In this document: in pieces, positions 25,913 to 34,620 of the stretch
How the letters are laid out: every line of letters starts with the position of its first letter
Position numbering within the stretch: the stretch's first letter is position 1
NCBI GenBank assembly: GCA_015661405.1
Contig: JACWMK010000032.1
Location: forward strand, 1-43,190
Length of the DNA: 43,190 bases
From: Methanobacterium sp.
Lineage (GTDB): Archaea > Methanobacteriota > Methanobacteria > Methanobacteriales > Methanobacteriaceae
Reading direction: 5' to 3'
Translations under genes and position numbers: made by a program
The notes under the pieces: model-generated
Databases searched by the model: none
What the model saw: the letters and a program-made list of their open reading frames with translations, nothing else
What the model was told of the DNA's origin: nothing

Positions 25913-27637
25913 TTACTTATCCTGATCATGGTACTCTGCAAGCAAATTCATCTCTTCTTCCTTCTTAGGATACATAAAGAATACGATGGCTGTTCCAATT
26001 AAAATTGCGATAATTCCGGCAAGGTAAGCCAGATGATCACCTGTTAAGAAGGAAGATTTAGCAGCGGTTATGATCTGAGTTGAATATTGCGGATGCTGTT
26101 TAGCAACTTCAGCAGCGCTGCTAAATGATTTCAAGAGCTCCGCCGTGACATTGCTAGATATTTGTTGCTGAACATTACTGGGCACCCCAGCGATTTGTGC
26201 AGAGAATGCTCTGGCATATCCCGCGGTTAACAGAACCCCGAAGATGGAGGTCATGATAGCACCACCTAAATCACGCTGCAGGTCTGCAGTTCCCGAGGCC
26301 ATTCCTACTCGTTTAACTGGAACCGAACCGGTCAGGGAGTTTGAGGCAGGAGTGCCGGCGAATCCCACTCCAATCCCCACTAAACCATAAGCCAATCCCA
26401 CCTTCCAGTAAGGGATACCCTCGTGCCATAGAAAGAACATGGTTAAGAATCCTAATAAACAAAATAAGTAACCAACTAAAAGTGTAAATCTAGAACCATG
26501 TGAACGTACAAGCCTAGCGGAAAATGGAGCTACTATTACCAATAAAAGTGCCGCTGGTATAATTGCAAGCCCGGAATCCAGGGTTGAATAGGCGAGGACG
26601 TTTTGTAAAAACTGCTGGCCAATATACATCGCACCCATAAGCGAACCAAAAACAATTATCCCTGCAACAGCTGCTATCAAGAACGTTCGACGCGTTGCCA
26701 CTTTAAGGTCATAGAGTGGGCTCTTAGCTCGGCGTTGGCGGATGATAAACAATAATCCTGCAGCCACAGTAACGATTACTAATCCAAGAAGAAGATCGGT
26801 CTGATTAGCGAGTGGTGCAATGTTAATGGCGAGAATCAAGGCTCCCAACATCAGTAGCGAAAGGATACCTCCCAGATTATCAACCCTATCTTTTGTTTCG
26901 TTTATATGAGAGGGAATGAATTTGATAATCATGATGAGACCTACCACGGCCAGTGGTAATGTAACTAGGAAGACCGAACCCCAATCATGAGATAAAAGTA
27001 GGTAACCAGCGATGACTGGTCCGAGTGCAGCAGTAGCAGCACCTATGCCTGACCACAGGGCAATAGACTTTGTTTTGGCATGCCCAGTCCATAACGCAGC
27101 TATCAGTGCTAAAGTCGTTGGATATGCCATTCCTGCAGCTAAACCACCGATGATACGAGCACCGATTAGAATCTCCACAGTAGGGGCAAAACCAGCAACC
27201 ACAGATGCAGGGATGGCTAGCAGTGTACCGATGATGAGCATCATCTTACGACCATGGCGGTCACCCACAGCACCGAACCATAACACGGATGCTGCTAAAC
27301 CTAAAGAGTAACCAATCGCCACCAGATTAATTTGAACCTGCGAAGCGTCAAAAGCAAGGCCGATGGAAGGTAAAGCAACATTAGCCACCGAAAGATTCAA
27401 ATTAGCTACCGCAGCCGCCAAGATCAGAGTAGCCAGCACAATCATCCCCGGCCCTTTAGATTCACCGATTACGCTCTTTTCCTTAACGGTAGTTGTTTTA
27501 GTATTCGTAGAGGTTCCTACATCTGATTCAGACGAGTGAAAGTCAGCATTTTCCTTCACTGATTTCACCAAGTCCTTTTCACACCTGTAAAATTCATTAA
27601 AGTTAGCAATGACATCTCGAAAACCAATTATTCGCAT
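25913..27637 (-). CDS. MFS drug exporter, DHA2-type (14 membrane segments), probably acquired
   Basis: A 574-residue drug:H+ antiporter-type protein. Start ATG 27637 has GGTGGTG a few bases upstream. Residues 1-63 form an unusual hydrophilic extension rich in Ser/Thr/Lys (SESDVGTSTNTKTTTVKEKS) before the first membrane segment MIVLATLILAAAVANLNLSV. The loop 2-3 motif is GAVGDRHGRKMMLI, and motif C is seen around SGIGAATAALGPVIAGYLLL. A Gln/Ser-rich extracytoplasmic loop (GVPSNVQQQISSNV) precedes the last segment. G+C is visibly higher than in the other MFS gene at 18753, suggesting transfer. It lies at the edge of the island that also holds the C45 gene. Confidence 0.88.
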   Translation of the reverse strand: MRIIGFRDVIANFNEFYRCEKDLVKSVKENADFHSSESDVGTSTNTKTTTVKEKSVIGESKGPGMIVLATLILAAAVANLNLSVANVALPSIGLAFDASQVQINLVAIGYSLGLAASVLWFGAVGDRHGRKMMLIIGTLLAIPASVVAGFAPTVEILIGARIIGGLAAGMAYPTTLALIAALWTGHAKTKSIALWSGIGAATAALGPVIAGYLLLSHDWGSVFLVTLPLAVVGLIMIIKFIPSHINETKDRVDNLGGILSLLMLGALILAINIAPLANQTDLLLGLVIVTVAAGLLFIIRQRRAKSPLYDLKVATRRTFLIAAVAGIIVFGSLMGAMYIGQQFLQNVLAYSTLDSGLAIIPAALLLVIVAPFSARLVRSHGSRFTLLVGYLFCLLGFLTMFFLWHEGIPYWKVGLAYGLVGIGVGFAGTPASNSLTGSVPVKRVGMASGTADLQRDLGGAIMTSIFGVLLTAGYARAFSAQIAGVPSNVQQQISSNVTAELLKSFSSAAEVAKQHPQYSTQIITAAKSSFLTGDHLAYLAGIIAILIGTAIVFFMYPKKEEEMNLLAEYHDQDK

Positions 27638-27710
27638 CACACACCACCGGCTAATTATATTTCTGATCAGAGATCATATTTGGAAAATTTATCTTTATTT
27701 ATTGTATTAC

Positions 27711-27860
27711 ATTTCTTATAATTACTATATCCTTTTTAGGAATCGAGTGAAAAGAAACGCATTAAGAAATGTAAAAACAAGCACACATGATTGTTGAATC
27801 AAGGAAGCAGAATTGAATGAAATGATGATTTGGAATAACATTTACCTTCATCATATTTTC
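27711..27860. repeat. Direct repeat copy 1 (with copy at 30249-30405)
   Basis: About 150 nt resembling 30249-30405 in the same orientation. The most conserved core is ATAATTACTATATCCTTTTT, then a purine-rich stretch, AAGAAATGTAAA, and GATTGTTGAATCAA. Each copy can fold: here TTACATTTCTTA pairs with TAAGAAATGTAA around the core. The pair brackets the C45 cassette. Confidence 0.65.
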
Positions 27861-27967
27861 ATAATGTTTTATACACCCTTTTCAATCAGAAAAGAAGAAC
27901 CACGTAAGATTCCCCCTAGCTAAATAAACTCACTGTAAATAGCTCATCTGATAGTTAATATTGTCTG

Positions 27968-28165
27968 TTAACTCGCTTGCAATTGTAGTGTGCAATATTT
28001 ATCCCAGTGAACAATATGATGTTCCCCAAAAGATTTTAGATCTTTAACATAAGTAGTTGCTTTGATGGATCCCTAGCCGTAGTAGTAGTGTCTTCTATTG
28101 TTAATATGTTCAATATGAGATGGAATGATAACTGCACTTTTAGCAGCAATCATCATGACATAAGA
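27968..28165 (-). pseudogene. Decayed ORF of unknown family
   Basis: A minus-strand frame with one internal TAG (28075-28073). Before the stop it reads MMIAAKSAVIIPSHIEHINN and after it SIKATTYVKDLKSFGEHHIV, ending at TAA 27968. The residue pattern looks protein-like on both sides of the stop, so it is probably a degraded gene. I do not recognise it. Part of the upstream DNA is echoed near 30190-30240. Confidence 0.35.
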
Positions 28166-28627
28166 CTACAACACAAACCAAAGGATACAAAGGCTCGCAA
28201 ACATGAAAAAACTAGGACCCTATAATCTTATTTGTCATATACATCATTTTCATCCTTTCTCAATAAATTATATCTGTTACCTATACCATAATTAATAATC
28301 AAGTGAATACAATGATAAAAATCAGTGTTATCATGGTAGATGAAATAATCCTTCAGCCACAGATTATTCATAGTTAAAGGAGAACAGTGTAATTTTGTAA
28401 AAGATCGCTATGGAGACTTATAGATTGATATATTGACAATGAATGCTATTCGTTACCGACGTGAAGCACCGCGAGATGTGGCTCAAGTGCCTTAATCCGA
28501 GTACCTTCACGGAATAGATTCATAGATTTGAAGGAGTTGTGGGGCTGAAAGAAAACATAAATATCGGTGCTTTTCTATGCATAGCAAATCATGAAAGGAA
28601 ATCTATAAAAAAAGGAGGTACAACTAA

Positions 28628-28666
28628 ATGAAAACATATTATAAAGAAAGGAGGATAACGAAATGA
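28628..28666 (+). CDS. 12-codon leader ORF overlapping the C45 gene
   Basis: MKTYYKERRITK starts at ATG 28628 behind AAAGGAGG (28611-28618, 9-nt spacer). Its TGA (28664-28666) overlaps the ATG of the C45 gene as ATGA. Its own coding sequence contains the second AAAGGAGG (28647-28654) that serves the C45 gene. The layout is that of translational coupling or a leader peptide. Expression is unproven. Confidence 0.5.
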   Translation: MKTYYKERRITK

Positions 28667-29874
28667 AAGCAAAAATTGACAAAGATACGATCGATTCAAA
28701 CGCAAAACTGGTCAGTGAATACGCAGGTGCCCAGCTTTTCCACGTAGGAATTCTGGACCTCGTGGTGCTGAACGGCACTCACAAGGAGATGGGTCATCAA
28801 TACGGCAGTCTTGAGAAGGACAAGATCCTGACCACACGCGACACTTGGAAGAATATCTTCGTGGATTCCGGTAAACTCTCTTTTGACAGCATTCTGAAGG
28901 TGATTGGCACACCATTTTATACATCCGCGCCGAAAACCCTGAAAGATTTCTATCATGGAATCGCTGAGGCATCAGGGATCAGTGTCAGCGAGGCGGTTGT
29001 TCTGGACAATTGGCTACCTCTCGTTCTGTTGGGGAGACGGGCAGGTTGCTCATCCCTTGTAGCATGGGGCAACAAGACAAAGGATGGCACCGCCTACATG
29101 GGCCGGAACCTGGATTTTCCCGAGTTCATGCGTGATATGATCGGGGTTAACGGAGTTATCGTCGTGATTAACCCTGTTGGCGGCGAATTGAGCGTCGCAG
29201 GTATTGGGGCACCTGGCACGATTTCGGGATTCGATGATATAATCAACAGCAATGGTCTCTACGTCGAGTACAACAACGGTCTGGGCTCCATCGAACCAGT
29301 CCTTTACTCGAACCGTTTCGCCCTGCCAACATTCATGCGCAACACGCTCTTAGAATACGGTTCCATCGACGAGCTCAACATTGTCCTTAACACGATGAAG
29401 TCGGACTACCCGTGCATCATGGGAGTCTGCCAGCCGGACTGTGGCATTCACTTTGAATTGTCACCTGAGACCTATATGGCAGAGGCTTCGCCAGAAGAGC
29501 TTTCCGTACGTGCAAACCAGTTCAATTATCCTGGCTGGGGGATCCCCCCTCTCCCAGGCGCAACGGGTTGGTACTCAGAATCGCGCCAAAACGCATTCAA
29601 AAAGCTCCTCTCCGAGAAAGTGCCGAATATCGATGAAAAAACATTCATGGATGCCATGAATGCACCGCTATACAAAGCCGATGGCAATCTGACTGAAAGT
29701 GGATTCTCTGTGTTTGAACCAGTTCAAAACGCCTCAAACAGTGGCGGAGGCGAATTTGGAGACGTAACGGTTTATCAGATAATCAACCACTCCGCGGAAA
29801 GAAAATGGTGGGTACGTATCTCAACCCACAGTGGCTGGATGGAGATAGACTTCAAGAAGTACTTCAAGCAATGA
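28663..29874 (+). CDS. C45-family Ntn acyltransferase/amidohydrolase (penicillin acyltransferase-like)
   Basis: A 403-residue Ntn-hydrolase. RRAGCSSLVAWGNKTKDGTA carries the nucleophile Cys129 after Gly128, the position where isopenicillin-N acyltransferases cut themselves to expose Cys; YMGRNLDFPEF supplies the Arg/Asp pair; GTISGFDDIINSNGLYVEYN matches the oxyanion region. THKEMGHQYGSLEKDKI near the N-terminus is typical of the family. Members hydrolyse or transfer linear amide bonds; the substrate here is unknown. No signal peptide. ATG 28663 sits 8 nt after AAAGGAGG. The gene is clearly richer in G+C than the flanks and is bracketed by repeats, both signs of transfer. Confidence 0.85.
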   Translation: MKAKIDKDTIDSNAKLVSEYAGAQLFHVGILDLVVLNGTHKEMGHQYGSLEKDKILTTRDTWKNIFVDSGKLSFDSILKVIGTPFYTSAPKTLKDFYHGIAEASGISVSEAVVLDNWLPLVLLGRRAGCSSLVAWGNKTKDGTAYMGRNLDFPEFMRDMIGVNGVIVVINPVGGELSVAGIGAPGTISGFDDIINSNGLYVEYNNGLGSIEPVLYSNRFALPTFMRNTLLEYGSIDELNIVLNTMKSDYPCIMGVCQPDCGIHFELSPETYMAEASPEELSVRANQFNYPGWGIPPLPGATGWYSESRQNAFKKLLSEKVPNIDEKTFMDAMNAPLYKADGNLTESGFSVFEPVQNASNSGGGEFGDVTVYQIINHSAERKWWVRISTHSGWMEIDFKKYFKQ

Positions 29875-30032
29875 CCCTGCATGAGGATTCGACGAGGTAT
29901 GCATTCGAAGAAAACTCTGAATCTCAAGGAGCTAAATCCACATTGAGCCCACACAAATGCCAGCCTGGAATCCTTGCATTATTAGAAGATCCAAATAGAG
30001 CCTGGATAGGCCAGTTCAACACTAATCTTTAA
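29871..30032 (+). CDS. Small ORF coupled to the C45 gene
   Basis: A 53-codon frame starts at ATG 29871, overlapping the C45 stop as ATGA, and ends at TAA 30030-30032. It reads MTLHEDSTRYAFEENSESQG, then a Cys/Pro region SPHKCQPGILALLEDPNRAW. There is no ribosome site of its own, so translation would depend on coupling. It may be a small partner or substrate peptide, or a remnant of another gene; I do not recognise it. Confidence 0.35.
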   Translation: MTLHEDSTRYAFEENSESQGAKSTLSPHKCQPGILALLEDPNRAWIGQFNTNL

Positions 30033-30515
30033 TTTTAACCTTTTTTTAACCCTAATTCTGATTCACTGGTAGCTTACACCTTTCTTCCCTGAGCAATACT
30101 CAAAACAGTCAATTTATCAGACCAAGGACTAGGTTTACGTAGATTACACCCGACATATGCAATTCCAGTCTAGAAAATTCATCTGTATAACTACACTTTA
30201 GCAGGAATAATCATAAAACAAAGCTAAAACACCAACCAAATAACCCTATATATTCTTAATAATTACTATATCCTTTTTAAGAATCGAGTAAAAACGGAAA
30301 ATATTAAGAAATGTAAAAAACAAGCGCAGTGATTGTTGAATCAACACAGTTGAATTTGATGAAAATGATCATTGAGGATAAACATTACCTCATTAGCATA
30401 GAATATATTCTGTATAGATATCATTTTCCACTATAAAGTTAAAGAACATCTTCAAAAAAAGACTGATTAACAATTGCAACACTAAATTTAGCAAGATAAA
30501 TCGAGGGTTAAAATC
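30033..30515. other. Intergenic region with repeat copy 2
   Basis: Contains the second repeat copy and, just before it (about 30186-30240), a stretch resembling 28126-28200. No gene was seen. Confidence 0.45.
30249..30405. repeat. Direct repeat copy 2
   Basis: Resembles 27711-27860 in the same orientation. The core ATAATTACTATATCCTTTTT is identical, followed by AAGAATCGAGT and later GATTGTTGAATCAA. The flanking arms TTCTTAATA and TATTAAGAA pair here, so the outer hairpin is kept although arm bases differ from copy 1. Confidence 0.65.
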
Positions 30516-30659
30516 ATGAAGAAACCAGAAGAACTTGATTTTTCAAAAAAGATAGAAAAACAAGAGCTGATGGATATACTAAAAAATGAAGCATTCCAAA
30601 AACAATTACAACCCAATCATAAACGAATTTTAGCTCTATACCCAAACTACCAACTATAA
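30516..30659 (+). CDS. Small basic hypothetical protein (47 aa)
   Basis: ATG 30516 has GAGGG at 30504-30508 with a 7-nt spacer. The product reads MKKPEELDFSKKIEKQELMD, then ILKNEAFQKQLQPNHKRILA and LYPNYQL. It is a mostly helical, charged peptide with no membrane segment. It could be a genuine small protein or the end of a lost regulator. No family recognised. Confidence 0.45.
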   Translation: MKKPEELDFSKKIEKQELMDILKNEAFQKQLQPNHKRILALYPNYQL

Positions 30660-30768
30660 TTAAGAAAAAAAATAAAATCTAGAATATTTTTTTTTTAATC
30701 TAATTTTTTACCTGCATCTGGACCTGGTCATAATAAGCATATTTCATCTACTTTGAGTAAAACCGCCC

Positions 30769-30801
30769 ATTTAGGGTTCAACTGTGTCACCAACCCTAAA
30801 T
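30769..30801. other. Perfect 10-bp inverted repeat (hairpin)
   Basis: ATTTAGGGTT (30769-30778) and AACCCTAAAT (30792-30801) with a 13-nt loop. It lies in the gap between the 47-aa ORF and the ABC operon. No T run follows, so it is not a classic terminator. It could be the end of a lost element or an RNA hairpin. Confidence 0.45.
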
Positions 30802-30932
30802 TTATAATACTAAATCTTTAAATTAATCTTAATTTAATAAATTATTTTTTTTTATGAACTCCATATTGATTCTTCCTTCGTTTTCCATTAACAACACCTC
30901 ATTTATCCTTAAGTAGATGTTTAAAACTGCAT

Positions 30933-32135
30933 CTAATCTTTCATTCCTCTACGGAACAATGGCAATGCAATAAGCATTGTAATAACACCGAAAGCCAACA
31001 ATATAATTATATCGGTGGATACGTCTGCCACATTTGCATTTAAGAGCATTATTTTACGCATAGCATCGCCTGCATAGGTTAAAGGAATCACCTTAGAAAT
31101 ATCCTGCATGAACCAAGGCATCTGTTGTACAGGGAATATTACACCAGCCAGAAATATCATAGGGAACATGATAAAGTCCATGATCATCGCAGCGGTTGCC
31201 TGATCTTCAGCCAAGGATACAGCCATAATTCCTATTCCTATAAAACTGAAAATACCTAGAATGATCATGAAAAATACCAGTAGCAGGTTTCCTTGTACCG
31301 TCACTCCAAAGAGTAGTACTGCAAATATTAGTACAAATAAACATTGGACTACTCCTCTTATGGTCAATCCCATCGTTTTTCCAAGAATAATGGAGATATG
31401 GTGAATTGGTGCAGACAACATTCCATCAAAAGTTCCCTTTTCCTTTTCTTTAGAGATTGTTTCAGGAACACCATTCATGATATACATCATACCGATCATG
31501 ACTATCAGTCCTGGTGCTAGGAAATTGAAATAGTTAGACTCACCTGGTATAGTAGTTTCGATATTCTGAACATAAGGAGCTATTATAGCTTGGGGATTAA
31601 TTTGCTGATTTGCTTCACTACCCAACTTTAAAACATTAGTGTTTGCTGATATTCCATTTAACCCACCTATGGTGCTTGATGAAACTTGCTCAATTGTCCC
31701 GGCAACTGTAGGATTACTGTTATCCACAATAACTATAACATTTCCGGGTTGTCCACTCGTCACATTACTTGAGAATCCCGGAGGTATGACAAATGCACCA
31801 TTTATAGTTCCTTTATTAATAGCTGTTTTAGCTGCATCAACACTAGAATAATTATTGAAGCTCATATAACTGCTATTTTTAGTAGTTGCCAGTTGTTTAT
31901 TCATAGTTTCCATTTGTGTTATGAATTCATTACTTCCGGCGCCTTGATCCAAGTTGACCAGCCCCATTTGAACATTTTCATGTGTGTTACCACTGGGGAA
32001 AATGAAGCCAAAAAGTAATAAGAAAATCAAAGGAAAGGCAATAAGTCCTGCTACTTCAAATCTATTACGTTTAAACTCGATCATGTCCTTAATCATAACA
32101 TGATAACTATCTTGTAATATTTGTATTATATCCAT
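30933..32135 (-). CDS. ABC-2 type transporter permease
   Basis: A 400-residue permease with one N-terminal membrane segment (VAGLIAFPLIFLLLFGFIFP), a large extracytoplasmic domain (about 45-215) and five C-terminal segments, starting with NFLAPGLIVMIGMMYIMNGV. ETISKEKEKGTFDGMLSAPI is the cytoplasmic coupling helix typical of ABC-2 exporters, and FLAGVIFPVQQMPWFMQDIS lies near the end. It pairs with the ATPase gene 4 nt upstream on the same strand. Systems of this type export drugs, lipids or polymers; substrate unknown. It is the last gene of the PadR operon. Confidence 0.9.
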   Translation of the reverse strand: MDIIQILQDSYHVMIKDMIEFKRNRFEVAGLIAFPLIFLLLFGFIFPSGNTHENVQMGLVNLDQGAGSNEFITQMETMNKQLATTKNSSYMSFNNYSSVDAAKTAINKGTINGAFVIPPGFSSNVTSGQPGNVIVIVDNSNPTVAGTIEQVSSSTIGGLNGISANTNVLKLGSEANQQINPQAIIAPYVQNIETTIPGESNYFNFLAPGLIVMIGMMYIMNGVPETISKEKEKGTFDGMLSAPIHHISIILGKTMGLTIRGVVQCLFVLIFAVLLFGVTVQGNLLLVFFMIILGIFSFIGIGIMAVSLAEDQATAAMIMDFIMFPMIFLAGVIFPVQQMPWFMQDISKVIPLTYAGDAMRKIMLLNANVADVSTDIIILLAFGVITMLIALPLFRRGMKD

Positions 32136-32139
32136 GATT

Positions 32140-33156
32140 TCACCTTATCCTCGATTTTGGTGCCTCTCCGTCCATATGTGGTGTTGAAGCTGCTTTTCCG
32201 GTTGCTTGATCACGTATTTCCTTACCTGTAACTGCTAAAAAAACATCTTCTAGTGTGGTTTCATTGCTTTTAGTTATGGATGCAATGTTGCCATCTTCGT
32301 GACGGATAATATCGATGATCTGGTTAAGAGCTTCTGTACCATTGGCACTTATTTTCAAGTTGTGATCATCTTGTTGTGCAACAGCATCAACCACATCAAG
32401 TGAATTAATCTTCTCAATCAATTTAGGTGTCAGATTCGTAATTTCAGCGCCAAATATAGATACATCACTTTCTGCTATTAGCTTCTTCAGGTTTTGTGGA
32501 GTATCAAGAGCAGCAATCTTACCATGATCAATGATTGCAACTCTATCACTTAGAACTTCGGCTTCAATCATGGCATGTGTTGTCAATATGACCGTTACTC
32601 CACTCCTGTTAATTTCTCGGGTTATATCTCGTATAGAATATGTAGTCTGTGGATCAAGTCCAAGTGTTGGCTCATCCATAAAAATTATTTCTGGTTCCGG
32701 TAATAATGCTCTTATTACGTTTATTCGCTGTTTCATTCCGGTTGAAAACTTATCGATCTGTGTATGTTTCCATTCTTGCATGTTAACTAATTCGAGCATC
32801 TCGTCAATTCTATCTTCAAGCTTTTGCTTGGGTATTCTGTAGAGTTTCCCAAAAAATCGTAGATTTTCGGCGGCTGTAAGTGTATCATACATTATCATCT
32901 TTTCTGCAACCAATCCAATGTTCTCTCGGACTTTTGATGGATCTTTTATAAGATCGTAACCAGCTATTTTGGCAGAACCGGAAGTGGGGTTAGATAGCGT
33001 ACATAGCATCCTAATGGTAGTACTTTTTCCGGCGCCATTTGGACCTAAAAACCCGAATATCTTACCTTTCTTTATGTTTAATGATAATTTATCTACTGCT
33101 GTGAAATCGCCGAACTTTTTAGTGAGGTTTTCCATCTCTATAGCGTTTTCTGTCAT
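32140..33156 (-). CDS. ABC transporter ATP-binding protein (DrrA-like)
   Basis: A 338-residue ATPase. Walker A is FGFLGPNGAGKSTTIRMLCT, the Q loop follows in ENIGLVAEKMIMYDTL, the signature is FSTGMKQRINVIRA, Walker B is PEIIFMDEPTLGLDPQ and the switch His is in VILTTHAMIEAE. A C-terminal domain of about 110 residues matches the regulatory tail of DrrA-type exporters. Start ATG 33156 is preferred because GGAGG lies 5 nt before it; the upstream ATG 33168 overlaps that site. It is coupled to the permease gene (4 nt) and follows padR by about 100 nt. Confidence 0.92.
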   Translation of the reverse strand: MTENAIEMENLTKKFGDFTAVDKLSLNIKKGKIFGFLGPNGAGKSTTIRMLCTLSNPTSGSAKIAGYDLIKDPSKVRENIGLVAEKMIMYDTLTAAENLRFFGKLYRIPKQKLEDRIDEMLELVNMQEWKHTQIDKFSTGMKQRINVIRALLPEPEIIFMDEPTLGLDPQTTYSIRDITREINRSGVTVILTTHAMIEAEVLSDRVAIIDHGKIAALDTPQNLKKLIAESDVSIFGAEITNLTPKLIEKINSLDVVDAVAQQDDHNLKISANGTEALNQIIDIIRHEDGNIASITKSNETTLEDVFLAVTGKEIRDQATGKAASTPHMDGEAPKSRIR

Positions 33157-33255
33157 ATTTTCCTCCATATTTTATCCGCTTGATGATAGCTACCGCTAAC
33201 TTGCATTAAATAATCAATTAAATCAGGTAACTAAAACCCTGGAGCAGATTTTTTT

Positions 33256-33798
33256 TTATTCTAATGATTCGTTAATTTTATTAAGTTTTTCAGTCAACTT
33301 TTTTATTCTCTCCTTTTTAGCATTGAGTTTCTCTGTTTTAATGTCATCTAAATAGGATAAATCGTTTTCAATTTCAGTTAAAATGTTTTCTATTGACCAT
33401 ACCTTTCGAATATCATGTTTGCTACGATTTCCTTGAAAACGCCCTCTCATTTTAGAGTTTAGTTTTCGTCCATTTTCTGTCAAATTATATTGTCCTTTTG
33501 AATTTTTGTTGATAAGATCTTCAGACACCATTTTCTTTAGCATAGGATATACCGAACCAGGCAAAGGTCCTGAGTTTTTATAAGGTCCATCTGGGCTTAA
33601 ATTAGTGTGGGCCTGCACTATTTCCATAATTTCAGCACCATTTGTAGCTCCATTTTCATCCAAAACATGCATTATCCACATTCTTAAACCACCTAATTTT
33701 TGCATTTCTCTCATAGTCTCATGAAATGGGTCATGATGTGCATGATGTGCATGCTGTCCATCAAATTCGTCATGAAATTGGTCATTATTATTTTCCAT
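33256..33798 (-). CDS. PadR-family transcriptional regulator with His-rich N-terminus
   Basis: A 180-residue PadR repressor. The first 25 residues include GQHAHHAHHDPFHE, a His-rich segment that could bind metal. The winged helix follows (KLGGLRMWIMHVLDENGATN, then GPLPGSVYPMLKKMVSEDLI and a wing KGQYNLTENGRKL), and a C-terminal coiled coil (LSYLDDIKTEKLNAKKERIK) serves dimerisation. ATG 33798 has GGAGGAATAG upstream. It heads the operon with the ABC exporter, which it probably represses, together with itself, through the TTGATATCAA sites just upstream. The broken PadR at 368-941 is a paralogue. Confidence 0.9.
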   Translation of the reverse strand: MENNNDQFHDEFDGQHAHHAHHDPFHETMREMQKLGGLRMWIMHVLDENGATNGAEIMEIVQAHTNLSPDGPYKNSGPLPGSVYPMLKKMVSEDLINKNSKGQYNLTENGRKLNSKMRGRFQGNRSKHDIRKVWSIENILTEIENDLSYLDDIKTEKLNAKKERIKKLTEKLNKINESLE

Positions 33799-33842
33799 AT
33801 TTTCTATTCCTCCAAATCAACTAATTGAAATAACTCAAATAT

Positions 33843-33852
33843 TTGATATCAA
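33843..33852. promoter_or_regulatory. PadR operator, proximal site
   Basis: Perfect palindrome TTGATATCAA about 45 nt upstream of the padR start, repeated at 33916-33925. Probable binding site for the PadR protein. Confidence 0.55.
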
Positions 33853-33908
33853 GTAATGAATATAAACTAGTTTTTGTGTTTATTAACAATAATTTTTAAA
33901 TAAATCTT

Positions 33909-33932
33909 CAATTAGTTGATATCAAACAATTG
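33909..33932. promoter_or_regulatory. PadR operator, distal site
   Basis: The same TTGATATCAA core (33916-33925) is extended here by CAATT and AATTG arms into a 24-nt near-palindrome with two mismatches per half. It is spaced about 73 bp, roughly seven helical turns, from the proximal site. Confidence 0.55.
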
Positions 33933-34275
33933 TAATAATGTTTTATTAATATATAAAGGCATCGGTTTTTAATAATATTTTCAAGATCTTCTAAATTCAA
34001 TACTCCTTCCTTTCTTGGATATTTCGCAGAAACAGAACATATAAATTTAATATGAGATCTCTCTTTAAATTATTCAAGAACTTGATTAAACGATGAAAAA
34101 AAATTAAATTGAAATATAATAGAATTAACAACGAAAGACCCTAAGAAAAATCATGCATAATAATTAGACATATTTTCAGAGATAGACGATTAATGGTGAA
34201 AAACTAGAATAAATTCTATTATCCTATTAAAAAAAATTAAATCGATTTTTATAATCTATCCATTTAGATATATCT
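33933..34275. other. Intergenic region
   Basis: AT-rich. On the minus strand about 33950-34065 a frame reads HIKFICSVSAKYPRKEGVLN, which may be a scrap of a lost gene, without a start. Nothing else is supported. Confidence 0.35.
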
Positions 34276-34431
34276 ATGTTAACTAGAACTGAAATTGAAA
34301 ATGATCCATGCATGCAGGATTATTTACAGTCACAATGGCTTAAAGAAAGCACGAAAATAATATACATTTATCGACTAAAAGGATACTGCCAATTCTTAGA
34401 TAAAACCCCCACTCGATTAATAATTGATTGA
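34276..34431 (+). pseudogene. Tyrosine recombinase N-terminal stub
   Basis: A 51-codon frame reads MLTRTEIENDPCMQDYLQSQ and then WLKESTKIIYIYRLKGYCQF and LDKTPTRLI before TGA. This is the SAM-like core-binding start of archaeal XerC-type integrases (NLKDNT-xxYxxxLxxFCxFxxKTP pattern). The catalytic domain is gone. It marks a lost integrated element. Confidence 0.65.
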
Positions 34432-34620
34432 TTTTGAACGCAGAAATAGTTCCAAATCCTCCAAACATATATTTCCGCCGGTCGAAATCGTGTGTAAAAT
34501 GAACTTGCTAAAGTGAATAATGATATTGTTAAATTAAAAAATATAATCCATATAGTCTTTTTTTAATTGAAGACTAATTTGAAAAATATGTATACTCACC
34601 GCAATGTAAATATACTGTTC

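Larger units (their letters stand above)
27638..28610. other. Gene-poor part of the accessory island
   Basis: Nearly 1 kb between the MFS gene and the C45 cassette. It contains one copy of the roughly 150-nt repeat (27711-27860), a decayed minus-strand frame (27968-28165) and a more G+C-rich sliver at about 28455-28530. On the minus strand the sliver reads LFREGTRIKALEPHLAVLHV before a stop and may be the end of a lost gene. No intact gene was recognised. Confidence 0.5.

Noticed and set aside
28073..28075. Pyrrolysine read-through of the TAG in the decayed frame
   Set aside because: No pyl genes are visible, the lineage is not known to use pyrrolysine, and the frame has no start signal.
33950..34065. 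Minus-strand protein-like frame (HIKFICSVSAKYPRK...)
   Set aside because: Too short, no start and no recognised family; kept only as a note.
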